A stretch of 64,000 bases of DNA from Cerrena zonata (Eukaryota; Basidiomycota; Agaricomycetes; Polyporales; Cerrenaceae), in NCBI GenBank assembly GCA_038087015.1, contig JASBNA010000019.1, positions 248,001 to 312,000 of the forward strand. Reading direction: 5' to 3'. How positions within the stretch are numbered: the first letter of the stretch is position 1; each line of letters opens with the position of its first letter. Positions 35,140 through 46,188 of the stretch are shown piece by piece. A program made the translations under genes and the position numbers. The notes below the pieces were generated by a model. The model made no database searches. It was not told the DNA's origin and worked only from the letters and a program-made list of their open reading frames with translations.

Positions 35140-38100
35140 TCATGAAACCGCAATCGCCGACCCGTTCCCGTTCATACCTTCAACATGATTCCTTGACGAC
35201 GAAGACGACGAGGGTGCCTGTAGTTGTTTCATATGACAATTATGACATTCCCATGCTTCGCCGAATTCATCTCCGACCATGAACTCTTTCACTGTGAAAG
35301 AGTAGAAACACGGCGAGTACTCGGTGCCACAACTCCAACAGTGCATGTCGGAGCTAGCTAGAGTGCTCTCAGAGTCAACGGAGTCTTCTTCGGTCTGGAT
35401 GATTTGGTCTAGACGTTTGGCTTTGCGGAGGAGACCATGGGTGTTGTCTAGAGGTGCTTGTTTATAGTTCTTGCAGTAAACTTGAAGAGCAGTCTGGAGC
35501 GTGGTCATGATCAATATGTGTTTGTAATGGCATTTCGGACGAACGTACCTCGCCAAGTTCATTCATCTCACACATCTCGAACCGTTCTCTTCGATGCGCA
35601 GGATGTCCTTTGCATGTCACCGTCGGAACCATATGTCCGTTGAAATCCCGGAAGTCAACAATCGTTGTGGTCTCTCGCCGGCTTGCTTTAACCTAGATTC
35701 CATACACCATCGCTTAGCAAAACATATCGATATCGAAGAATAGGGCACAAAACTCACTGCTTGCATTTCAAATCCAAACTTGTGTCCGGCTTTCCAAGCG
35801 CATGACACATGGTATTCCGCTGGGCAATCACTACATCGTACAACAGCACCTCCACTCTGATCACATAGTGTACATTTCTAATAGTCAAAAAGCCCGATTA
35901 GTATCAACCACTGAGCTAGTGAGAAATATAGACGTACGTTCATCCATCGGTACGGTGGTATCGTGCTAATCCCTTCAACTAACCGTAGTCGTGTGGCGTC
36001 GGAATAGTTTATCTCCGGAATGAACACTGAACATATCGAGTGAACCCAGGCCTGGCCTTCGGTGGGTTTACATGATCGAAGGAAACTATCTGCAGGAGGG
36101 TTTAGATGTTTCTTCTTCGGGTCCTTTCGTGTCCGTGGGCAAAGAAGGCAGTCGTAGTTCTAGACTTTGTGTCAATACAAGAAGAAGAGAAGAAGAGACG
36201 AAGATAGACTTACAACAGAGTATTCTTGAGTCTTCGCATTCGAGCATAGGTCACATAACCAGTTATCGACCCCAGTCACATCAACAGTTGCTCCCATCAC
36301 GCCAGGATGGGCCTTAAACGAGCAGTTCTTGCATCGCAGCACCTTGCCTGGTAGACCGTTCTTCGAACATGCAGAGCACCGATTCTGCTGTGAAGCCGTA
36401 CTTGACGGCGGCGTCGCGTGTACATTCGATGATGTCTTTCGTTTAAGCATTAGTTTAGATCATTTCAAAAGGGACAGTAGACCCAAATAGCACAGGAACT
36501 GAGGAAACTCACTCTGGCGCGCTTGGCAGCAGGACCAGCAAGCGGAGTTCCCTCGCGCTTGTCGGCACTCTTACCCGTTTTCGAGATAGTCTCTTCCCGG
36601 AAGGGCCGGACATTCAAATCGGCATACTTTCTCCAGCTAATGCCACAGTTGTCACATAGCACATTAGTCACAAGACCCTTGGGTGCCTTCCACCAAACTT
36701 CTGACTCGCGTGTACGGCAAGCACCACAACTCGAGTTGGCTTTGGTGGGTTCGGCGATTATCGAAGCTTCATCGTCGACAGATGCTGCTCTGGACGGTGG
36801 GCGATCAGGAAGGGAGAGTCCAGAGGCGCGAGCGGCTTTGATTCTTCGGTTCTCTTCTCCTAGCTTCATACTGACCGGATGACAAGTAATGAATGAAGGG
36901 TTGAATGAATTGAAGAAAGTGATGCACTCACTTCTTCCAGTGGCCGTAATACCTAACCACTTCAGGCATCTTTCGTGACTTGACCTCGTCCCGTACAGGC
37001 CGCAGTTCAGCCCCATGAGTGAGAATAGCGTCTTCGAAAGCAGCCTTCTCGATCTCTGTCCAGTCGCGATCTATATATCTAGAAGGGTCGGTTTTCCACT
37101 GTAGAGATCATCGAGTCCATGCCTATCAGAGGGGCATTTTTTATTGATACCGATGACGTATAGAAACACACCTTCTCAAGGCATGAAGCGTTCTGCATGT
37201 TAACGGTTGCCATGTCTCGTCTGGTAAGCCATGCATTAGAAAATCTGTGGATAGCCTCTGAGACCCAATCGACATTGTGCTTCAGTCTTTCACTTCTTGT
37301 CAGTGTGGATTTGTATGTTTCCACTAAGGAAGCAAAGTTAGAGTAGTTCCAAGTATAGAACGAAGAGCTAGTGCTTACTTGCAGCCACTGAAAACAAACA
37401 CGAGTCAACAAGTTGAAATAGGAACTGCGGAGATTGGAAAAGGAGACGCACATTCCTCTGGCGACATCTCGTTGACGAGACTCAACACTTCGATCGTCGC
37501 TTCGGACCCTCGTTCTTCTTCCCCTAAAAAATAAATCTAAACATACCGCAACGTGTTAGCAACAACATGACCTACCTGCAGGATACTGGTTCTCAGCCCC
37601 TGCAATAGGGAACGTATTGACTTGATATTTAGGGCCAACGCGGGTAGCGGCGCGTGGGAAGATAAAGTCATCGGGATCTAAGAAACCGCCAGAATTAGCA
37701 GGCACGGTTGTCAGAGTACACTGCTCTCACCCACCAAGCGTATCTTCTGCTACAGTGTATTGCCTGCGTCAATCTTGTCAGCGTCCTAGTTTCTGATTCA
37801 CACTCGTCATCCTTACCCGAAGTATCTGAACGGCCACATTCTGAAGTGCTTGATCTCTTCGTTCTCCTCCTTCTCCGCCAACACCCGATCCTTGCGCGGT
37901 CGCCCCCTGCCCCTCGGAGCCGGGGCATTGGACTTGGGTTTGGGCGCTACCGGTGTGTGGTGGCGGACTTCATGACTGTCGACTTCTTCCTCATGTTGTC
38001 TCGAACAGGGGGCACACGTCCAGCCATATCCCCGACTTGGCTTCGCGAGCAGAGGGGGCGAGACACAGCCCATGTGGAAGAAGTTCTTGCATCGGTCACA

Positions 38101-38904
38101 TTGGACGGTTTCAGGACTGTGAGAAGAAGAGGTTCAGATCAAAAAGAAGGATGCGGAGAACGAGATGTCGATGGGGGAAATCCGGTTACTTACGGTGGGC
38201 ACCATTTCTCGCAAGTTGCACATAGACGGACTTCATCTGTCAAGTCGGGAACAATCTCCTTTTCTGCCACGACATATTCGTATCGCGAGACGAGCACATC
38301 CCGGATGTGCTCAGGCACTGTACAACACGAAATAGAATTAGTTACATCGAACATATACCCTTCTTGTGCTGTCACAGACACAATACATACGATTTCGGAG
38401 AGAACTAGCCTGGATGACTTCGAATTCCTTGCGAATCCAAGGGTCAAATAGACGAGTGAAATAAAATCTATCCGGACGTTTCTTCCACCCTGCGAGATCA
38501 GATATTTTGTCTCTGTGAATGACGTGGCATCTTGCTCGCAGTTGGTTGAGGTCGCATACTTCCGAGTAGATGGCGGCCAAAAGGAGGCGCGAGTCCGCGA
38601 CGGGACGGTCACTAACGTCGGACGGACGATAATACCATGCGAGACGCACACGTGTGAACGGTTCGTTGCGTTTTCCATTCGAGTCCAGTGTAGGTGTGCC
38701 CTGGGCAGGAAGGAACTCCATGATGCGCGCAATCGAATATGGTGTGCCGTCGCGAACGGACCAGGCGGGGGAACAATAAACATGGTCTTTTAAAAATCAG
38801 CATGTAGCTTGGAACAGGTGTAGATACCAAGGAGAATCACCATTGACTTTTACCTGGTCGCCATTCCGAAGGGTGACCAAGGGAGGGGAGGTGGGGGCGG
38901 GCAT
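35140..38904 (-). CDS. SNT2: Snt2-like chromatin factor: BAH, PHD, ELM2, SANT, GATA-like and PHD fingers
   Basis: Yeast Snt2 is a chromatin reader and ubiquitin ligase that works with histone deacetylase or, in fission yeast, with Lid2. The spliced protein starts MPAPTSPPLVTLRNGDQVKV and joins to NDHVYCSPAWSVRDGTPYSI. This begins a BAH domain that runs to RPDRFYFTRLFDPWIRKEFE. A PHD finger follows (RLCATCEKWCPP, VQCDRCKNFFHMGCVSPP, WTCAPC), then an AT-hook-like PRGRGRPRKDR and the ELM2 start MWPFRYFGQYTVAEDTLDPD. The SANT domain includes ILTHGAELRPVRDEVKSRKM; PEVVRYYGHWKK. A GATA-like finger is CGACRTRESEVWWKAPKGLV; LCDNCGISWRKYA. Then come two further PHD-type modules (CSACSKNGLPGKVLRCKNCS; CTLCDQSGGAVVRCSDCPAE) resembling an extended PHD. 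A cysteine pair array (CWSC, CHNC) closes the protein. The domain order matches Snt2. Confidence 0.9.
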
Positions 38905-39824
38905 TTGATGGGGGTGTAGGTGGAAGGGGGCGGGAGAAATGGATAAGTGGGCCTGCCAAAATGAGAAACGCCCGCGCAAACAGAAACCGAGGCCAACGGG
39001 CGGTCTGCGACGGTTTTTTTGGCGAGGGAAAGCAAGGAACTTGTGAGGGAGAAAGCGAGGAAGAGGTCTCGTAGGATGGAGTGCAACCGCAAGAAGCCTG
39101 GCTGAGATCCGCTCGCTGAGGAAACAGTTTCAACTCCGACACCTGTTTATTTCCATCGAATGCTGGCTCGTAACTTCAGCACGAGTCCCTGTATTCTCAC
39201 CCTATTATTGAATGTACTGTACATATATTTGGAACAGCCCTTTTATCTACTTCACGCCTTCTACACCCCTAAAGGTCCTTTCTAAACTGCCTCGTTCGCA
39301 GGTATGATAGGAGCCCGTGGGCTGTCTCTGCAAGACACAACCTTGGTTGATTGCTACTTCCGGTTGCCGTAGCTGCCGGTATACGTACAATTCTCTGCTG
39401 CAGTTTCACATTGGAATATGGTCTTCACCTACCAAGTACCTAGGGCGATGCTTATAAATCGTCTCCTTAAGTGTAGATGCTCGCATGACTTTGAGAGCTT
39501 GACCTCTTTCAGAAACGTCGTGCATTACATAACGGTACTGGGAGAACGATTGTCTCATATTACACATAGAGATATTACTGTGTTTGGAGCTCCCATCAAT
39601 TATCGGCGCCGGAACGATCGACGACATACCTGATTTGGAGGGTCATCAATTTCTGTTGATCTGTACTTCGGGTGCAGCATCCATTGAACCACCTTCAGGA
39701 AAGAGATATATATATGTCCAAGCTTCAGAAGGTATTATGAATGACATTCGTTAGCTCACCTGGAATATAGTGCCCTCCTATGTTGTGCTCAATCGGTGGT
39801 GGCTATGCGACTACATCTACTAAA
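38905..39824. other. Intergenic region upstream of the Snt2-like gene
   Basis: This carries the promoter of the minus-strand Snt2-like gene. The first 250 bases are strongly purine-rich on the plus strand (agggag/gaaag runs). No coding gene was recognised. Confidence 0.45.
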
Positions 39825-39912
39825 GACCCCATAGCTCAGTGGTAGAGCGTAAGATTCCAGCTTAGTCAGCAAGCACTTCCTTAATGTCATCCGTTCAAGC
39901 CGGGTTGGGGTC
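39825..39912 (+). tRNA. tRNA-Trp (anticodon CCA) with a 17-base intron
   Basis: The acceptor GACCCCA pairs with TGGGGTC. The D-arm is GCTC-AGTGGTA-GAGC and the T-arm ATCCG-TTCAAGC-CGGGT. The anticodon loop TTCCAG holds CCA at 39857-39859. A 17-base insert (39861-39877) follows base 37, the normal tRNA intron site, and removal leaves a 71-base tRNA. The anticodon stem TAAGA/CCTTA has one A-C mismatch next to the loop, which may be helped by modification or a slightly different splice. A discriminator A follows. Confidence 0.88.
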
Positions 39913-39925
39913 AGAATTTGGCAGC

Positions 39926-39936
39926 TTTTTCTTTTT
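39926..39936 (+). terminator. Pol III terminator of tRNA-Trp
   Basis: Two T5 runs (39926-39930 and 39932-39936) begin 14 bases after the tRNA 3' end, as expected for RNA polymerase III. Confidence 0.65.
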
Positions 39937-40105
39937 CTAGGCTCTAGCGGCTTGTTCGTCGCGTTCTGTTTGTCCACATCGATACACAATTGCTTTCTAT
40001 TCAATATTGTTACAATTACCGGAGCGATGACCTGAAATATTTGCTCAACGTCAGTCATCTACCAACCGACCCTCGTTAATCAGTGTTTCGCACTATCTAG
40101 CTATC

Positions 40106-40747
40106 ATGGCTCGTCCAGGCGACACGCCTGCAGCACCTGATTCTCCTCGAGAAGCCGACTCGCCACCGCCTGAAGGGTCACAAGGAGACTTAGAACTTGA
40201 ATTGGTCGGGCTCGCAAATGCATTGTATAACCTCGGGACCACTGTCGTTAATGATTTGACCAAGGAGAAGGATCGGCCAGGAGGTGGGAAACAGGTCGGT
40301 CTGCGAGTGTAAGTTCTTTCTCCTGATGAATTTCATGTGTTATATTCGGTGTTGAGGTCATGTCTGATTGTGATAGGAACGATGTGATCAACCATCTTGC
40401 CACATTAGACGGCATGTCGCAAGATGTCACTACTATGATCCCTATGCAAGTTTTGGAAGAGGTGGATAACTCTCGTAACCCCATGACCTTTGACGAAGGA
40501 GCGTATCGAGAGAGCTGCTACCGAGAACCAGTTCATGAATGGGAAGATTCATGCAATCCAGGTGTGTGCCTTGTGACATTGCTGATAACTTTCGCTAAAT
40601 GTAATACAATACTGGACGCAGTCATATCGCAAATATCTGGACGAGGCTATCGCTCAGTCCTTTCCAGAGTTGGCACAATATTTAGATCCCTCTGTGTCGG
40701 ACGGACTACCTTCGCAAAGCTCTTCATCGAATAATGGCAATACTTAG
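40106..40747 (+). CDS. MED10: Mediator complex subunit 10 (MED10), with an apparent one-base frameshift
   Basis: MED10 belongs to the middle module of Mediator. Exon 1 gives MARPGDTPAAPDSPREADSP ... LVGLANALYNLGTTVVNDLT. Splicing out 40309-40376 restores LRVNDVINHLATLDGMSQDV; MQVLEEVDNSRNPMT, a clear MED10 core. The next MED10 block, LTKERIERAATENQFMNGKI; HAIQSYRKYLDEAIAQSF, is present but in another frame. The two frames would join if the TTT at 40489-40491 (CCTTTG) were one T shorter. A second intron (40562-40621) lies in the shifted part, whose stop is TAG 40745-40747. In the unshifted frame translation runs to a stop at 40732-40734 with a foreign C-terminus. The break may be an assembly error, a true mutation or an unusual decoding event. 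Family call is firm. Confidence 0.85.
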
Positions 40748-41939
40748 TCACTACGCTGCTGTATTTATGGTATGCATCATCGTCTTGCTGGTCGGTTCAC
40801 TCTTTTCAATATGTATCGTATGTTCTGTATTATAAACGCTCATCTTCCAAATGACACCAACGTCCCTTCAGTATTAGTCGTGCAGAATGCCACATCGAGT
40901 TTACTGAACGTCTACCATAACTTTAGGATGAACGGTGTCAATCAAGATTCTTCCACGTCATTGTGAGTGGCCTTATTGTGTGCTTACTACTATTTGCATT
41001 ATGCTAGCTATGCTCCGGGGCCTCGAGACAAAAAGTGCGTTCTCAGAAGTGAAACAATAACACCCGTCCGACCTCTGGTTGAAAGTCCATGACCTTTTAC
41101 CCCTCCTACGATGACGCCATCCTCCTTCAACTCAAGCCTGAATTAGCTCTCTCCCGGTCGCATTTGTTTGTCGCTGGTGATGGTCTATTCCACTGACATT
41201 TCGCTATCATCGTATGCGCCCCGAATCAGCCTAAAGACTTTGTGTCTGGAACTCTTCTGGTCATGTTACATGTTGTTCACAATACCATCACTTCATTCGA
41301 TGTCGAGGGCGTTCATCCTCAGCTATCTGCTCCCAGTTGCGAAGTTGCCTACCTCCTCCTATCACTGCATCGAACTGATGTCTATATTTTTGTTGAACAT
41401 TCCAAGGTCTCGAAAGACCTGCATAAGTGTTCAATATGTAAGTTGCCATATCGCACGATTTTATGGTACATCCCAGGCTTCCGGAAAACTAAGACCATGC
41501 CCTATATGCGCATCACTGACAATGAAAAAACTTGATATATTCCTGGTGTGTGGACTTGAGGATGGTATTGACGTTTGACTAGTAATTTATCAAGTTATGT
41601 TATATAGGGTATTATTCTAAGTTAGACAAATCTGAAATATAGTACTTACTACTCTATGTTTTAATACTAGTATTAAATATTAATATGAACGGTAGGCGCT
41701 TTCCCGCGCTTTCGACGTCCAACACCATTCAAGTTGTTCAAGTCTTCCAGGACGGACCATTACAACAGAGAAGACCTCAGTACCAGTGAGAGATTCCTTT
41801 GAATATCTGTATAAGGAGAATTCCTCATATGAATCATCATAATTCTCCAGACTGGTACCATCTCTTTGCTGAATGCCAGATAACTTCATCGACAAGGGGT
41901 CGATCCCCCTCGAGTAAGCATGGTAGTATATGCTCATAG
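40748..41939. other. Intergenic region, 1.2 kb, with possible gene remnants
   Basis: No recognised gene. A frame from ATG 41089 to a stop at 41535 is open except for one TGA (near 41193) and has no family motif. An 89-codon frame on the minus strand (41680-41949) begins with ATG and is equally unidentified. Both are described among the findings. Confidence 0.35.
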
Positions 41940-43565
41940 ACGAAGACATATTCTCACTTTACCTATAGCTTTCATGCTTTCCCGGACGTTGTATCCGAAT
42001 CTGAGCTCTCTGGACAGACGGCCGATGAGTTTGTGCGCAGGGTCGAAGTACATCGCAAGGCCATAACTGAATTACAGGAGAAGATTATATGGCACCAAAA
42101 AGCCATCGCACAGTATAACGGCTGTATAAATGCTGCTGTACCATCCATCAACGCTGTGATGCCCCCAGAAATATTGCGCGAGATTTTCAAACAACTCATG
42201 TGGAAATACATGTTCCCAATGCCTCCCTCGATTTCATTTGGGCTCAATGTACGCCAGAACTCTCCGGACTGGCTCCGTGTCGCCTTCGTATGTCGGTACT
42301 GGAGGTCCATTGTACTATCTTATCCTGCACTCTTCTCGTCTGTACATATGCTGGCTATGCCCAGTGAGCTGGTGTCTCGATGTCTGGAATATTCCCAGCC
42401 CGCTCCATTACAAATCAGTTGCGAGAAAATGTCTTTGCTTCCATCCAAAATCATTGCCGTTCATGGGCAGCGTGTATCCGTTTTCCGGACCGGATACTTC
42501 TGTGATACAGTTGATTTGTGGCCTTCTTTTCCAGCTGCGTATTTCCTCGGGTGTAGTGTCAAATACGATGAAGCCGCCACGAACTTGTCCAAGCTCTTAA
42601 CACATTTTCCTAATCTTGAATACCTCCATATCGACGCGCATCCCTCGTTGGATCTATCTATCACCACGAGCCTCCCTATGCTTACCCACCTGATCCTTCA
42701 CCAGTGTAGCCTCACCTTCTCGTTGTCCGTCCAGATGCTCAATCTGTTTCCCAAACTTCAAGTGTTAGAGTGGGAGAATCCCTGGATCACGGATCATTCA
42801 GATTACGCTTCATCATCACCCAAAACATCGCTTCATCGGCTCACTCTGTCTGGCTCGATGGTTGAACTCAAACCCGTGTTCAAATTGGTCCCCGACTCGA
42901 GAGTCATGCAATTACGCCTACGCCTGCACAAGAAAGGTCGGTTCCTAGACGACCTCATTTCTTTATTGCAAGTTCACCGCTATCACTCTTTGGAAATGAA
43001 ACTATACGGTAGGAATCGTGGTGCATTCCGTGTCACATCTTATCGTTCCTACGATGATACTATGTCTCATTTGTCAAACTATGATGAAGGCCCAGACCGC
43101 AACAAGACGAAACGAGGAAGACCTGCTCAAAATCCATATCACAATATCAAAACTCTCAATGTTCGCGTCACATCCTATATAAGAGCCGACCCGAAGTCCA
43201 TATCCTGGCCATTCATCCCATTGCTTGAGCGTATTTCTGACCATGGAATACAATCCATGCGCCTTCCAGGCCTGTTGTTCAGGCTCTTTCCATCCGACCT
43301 TGAACGTGTTGTTCAACGATTTGCACATCTAGAAACCCTTCATATCCCAACTCCCAGTAGTTTTGACCTGCCTTTGTTGGTTCAGGTGAACAACTTTATC
43401 CGATCGCGAAACGAAAAGCACCCGAAACTGCGGTTGCTATGGTTAGATTCAGCTCGTCCTATCTCATCCGCGGCTCAAGGAACCTCAGAAGTTCAAGAGA
43501 GAGATGTCATTCTGCAATCTCTGAGGGCGTTAGTAGGAGAATTGAGGCTCTCAGAGGGAAACTAG
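41940..43565 (+). CDS. F-box protein, HHQKA type; 5' end unresolved
   Basis: The open frame begins right after a stop at 41937-41939 and gives SFHAFPDVVSESELSGQTAD, then EKIIWHQKAIAQYNGCINAA. The F-box follows (INAVMPPEILREIFKQLMW; DWLRVAFVCRYWRSIVLSYP), then a leucine-rich half (TNLSKLLTHFPNLEYLHIDA; LPMLTHLILHQCSLTFSLSV) and the end QSLRALVGELRLSEGN. FHAFPDVV, WHQKA, the F-box and the terminal LVGELR match the intact paralogue at 24-26 kb. No ATG lies in this frame before the WHQKA region. The gene therefore needs an upstream exon (an acceptor-like acctatag ends at 41968) or has lost its start. The first in-frame ATG (near 42160) would fall inside the F-box. It is possibly a young pseudogene. 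Confidence 0.65.
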   Translation, partial: TKTYSHFTYSFHAFPDVVSESELSGQTADEFVRRVEVHRKAITELQEKIIWHQKAIAQYNGCINAAVPSINAVMPPEILREIFKQLMWKYMFPMPPSISFGLNVRQNSPDWLRVAFVCRYWRSIVLSYPALFSSVHMLAMPSELVSRCLEYSQPAPLQISCEKMSLLPSKIIAVHGQRVSVFRTGYFCDTVDLWPSFPAAYFLGCSVKYDEAATNLSKLLTHFPNLEYLHIDAHPSLDLSITTSLPMLTHLILHQCSLTFSLSVQMLNLFPKLQVLEWENPWITDHSDYASSSPKTSLHRLTLSGSMVELKPVFKLVPDSRVMQLRLRLHKKGRFLDDLISLLQVHRYHSLEMKLYGRNRGAFRVTSYRSYDDTMSHLSNYDEGPDRNKTKRGRPAQNPYHNIKTLNVRVTSYIRADPKSISWPFIPLLERISDHGIQSMRLPGLLFRLFPSDLERVVQRFAHLETLHIPTPSSFDLPLLVQVNNFIRSRNEKHPKLRLLWLDSARPISSAAQGTSEVQERDVILQSLRALVGELRLSEGN

Positions 43566-43860
43566 TATTTACACACAGAATTCTTATATCTCGAATTAAT
43601 ACTAGGTTTCTCGTGAGGTTTCTGTAAACGAACGACTCAATCAGTTTCCTTAGGACTTCAGGCGATTGATCCTGTTCTTTCTTCATATATGCAGACATAT
43701 TTTCCTTTCTTGCCTGCACTAATTGTAAATATCATCCCACATATTCAGTGTTTTATGTGAAAGTAGTTATATAAACCTCCGTCTATTCCTACAGTTTGTA
43801 CTTCTACGACAAATTAACGTACTCAAACTCCCTTTGATATTGATCTAGTGATCTAACGAA

Positions 43861-46188
43861 TCAAAGCATAGACTTTGTTTGTGCTGTCGCGTTAAGGTGC
43901 AAGGTATACATATCATGCGCGGCCTTCTCCAGCTCTTTGCAGAACTGTTCGTTAGGCATCTCAGTTCGGGAGGTGATGGTGTACTGCAGATAATCTAGAA
44001 AGAGTCTATGAGTATGTAATTAGATAGAATTGTTAGTTGCATACCGTCGAAGCCAGTCATGTAAGCCACACCGAAGCCTTCTGGAACAACTTCACCCCAC
44101 CCATAAGGGCCGAAGTGTTTGGAGAAGATAGCAGAGGTACTCAGAACCCAGTTGCTTGAACGTTGGAATAGTGGGTCGGAATAGATCGCAGGCAATTGTT
44201 CACCATCTTTCAAAGTCTTCTTCAATCCTGTAGCAAATTTAGATTAGCAAACGAACGACAGACGTCATGATGTAGACCGCACCGAGCATATGCCTATCAA
44301 CGCCCAATCCATTTCCAGCCATCTTCGCCCACCCAATATGTCGCTTTGCAGCCTTCTCAAATAATGTCTTGCGTCCCATATCCGAAACATTGGGATCGTC
44401 CATACTTCTCACCCAGTCGTCACTTTCAGAGCTTACGACCCTGATCGCTTCCGTCCTTCCTTTGAAGAACTTTCTCGTCGTGGCGGCTTCATAAGTACCC
44501 CCTTGCCGGGAGATATGGAACGGTTGCGAGGGATTCAGAGAACGGAGAAGACGAGCATAGGCCAACTGGACGAGGAGTTGAGCCCACGAGTCCGGAGAGA
44601 CGGAGAAGGTTTTGATGGCTTGTTTGCCGTACGAGGTCCGGACAATGTTCATAGCTTGACCCTCTACCAACGCAAGCGCTGCTTGTGAAGCATTGGCTAT
44701 AGCAGTTTCTGTCTCTGATGAGACGTTCCAATCGCGAGGAACTGGCAGCGAAGCATTGGAGTTTTGCTCTTGACCTTGATCCCACTCCGGTGATGCGATC
44801 ATATCAAGGACTGTGTCGCACAAAGTGACTGTGGGTGTTCCATCCATGACCGAATGTTCGCCCATAATACCTGCCTTTCCATTTTCGAAGACGATAAATT
44901 GAACAGGTTTGTCTACCCATCGATTTCGCAAACCAAGGACCGGCTTGGACGAAGAGGAGGAGCGTGAGACTGCGCCGTGCCAGAGTGCACGAGAGTGTGA
45001 AACGATGTCTGTTGGCTGTTCTGTGTCGAGACAAAGAACGAATGCTGCTGATTGAATATCTTCTATTATAGCAGCATTGTTCGGGTCAGAAATGAGATCA
45101 TTGTAGTCCTTTATGAGTGATCAGAAGAGATTATCGGAAGATATTTGGCCACAAACCTTAGCCCAGACATCTCGGTTAGAAGCTGTTAGTACTCCGACGC
45201 CAGGGAATTCTGTAGGCGTATTTTCGACAATGTGTTGGATTTGTCTGGGAGGTGACGTTAGGGTCATATGTGAATTGTGAAATAGCTAAACCATACCTCT
45301 CAAGTTCTGCTACGCTGAGCAAACGTCCATTTTGCCATGGATCCAATCGCCATACACGACCTTTGCGAAGCACAATGATGTGACCAGAGTTTCCTGTATC
45401 GCCTTCCTTAGCGTACGTGACACTCCAGTCTGCACCTTCGAGACCCGGAACTCGGCAACAATCGAACATCCATCTAGTGAAATGTTAAATAAGTTTATTA
45501 GAAATGTGATATCATGCAAACCTCCAGGTATCCATACACAAGGGACCTTCCCTTGTGGACTCGGGTTTGATTTGACCTTGCTTGAAAAGTTGGCGGAATT
45601 GCATAGCAGCTCGCGTAAGGGCTGCTGCACGAGGTACGAAGCCTTGTGGGAGATGTGCGGGGTGATCATCAAAGCCGTCTATTTCCCAGCAATCAGTATA
45701 CATACGAGATATAGCAAGGGTTCACGTACAATAGTATGAGACGTTTACAACGACCTAGCATTCAAGTGAGACGCAGTTCTTCTGAATCAAGTAACGCAGC
45801 GTACCGAGTCTCGATAAGTCAAGTATGCCATATCATCCCACCATCCTTCTAGCCAATGCGCAGTCTCATCCCTCCTCTTGAGCAATCGTTTCTGGAGTTC
45901 GGTTCCGAGACCACCGGCTGTACCAAACTCGTCGATCTTCTGGAGCGCAGCTTGGAATTCGGAATCATTCCACGCAAGTGGTTTCAATGAATCTTTCAAC
46001 TTTGAAAGTGTATCCGGGAGCTCTGGAACAGGTAGCCTAGGCAAGGAGGATTGAGCAGCGAACGTTGGGCCGGGTAGAGATGAAGGCGCTGCCGCTTTCC
46101 AACTGGCCGAACGTTTGGAGTTACTAAGTGCACTCGACATCGGTCGGGATAGATTTGGGAGTCGACCTTTTCTAACAACGTTGTACAT
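43861..46188 (-). CDS. CAT2: Carnitine O-acetyltransferase
   Basis: The enzyme moves acetyl groups between CoA and carnitine, so that acetyl units can leave peroxisomes and enter mitochondria. It shows LPRLPVPELPDTLSKLKDSL, the choline/carnitine signature after splicing (WWDDMAYLTYRDSVVVNVSY), and GPLCMDTWRW. The catalytic histidine is in GKAGIMGEHSVMDGTPT (codon 44854-44856). FSVSPDSWAQLLVQLAYAR, TYEAATTRKFFKGRTEAIRV, RHIGWAKMAGNGLGVDRHML, and SKHFGPYGWGEVVPEGFGVA complete the family pattern. Seven or so introns. The first Met begins MYNVVRKGRLPNLSRP, a mitochondrial-presequence-like stretch. A second in-frame Met (residue 17, MSSALSNSK) could start a shorter form. The C-terminus is TKSML. 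Confidence 0.93.
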
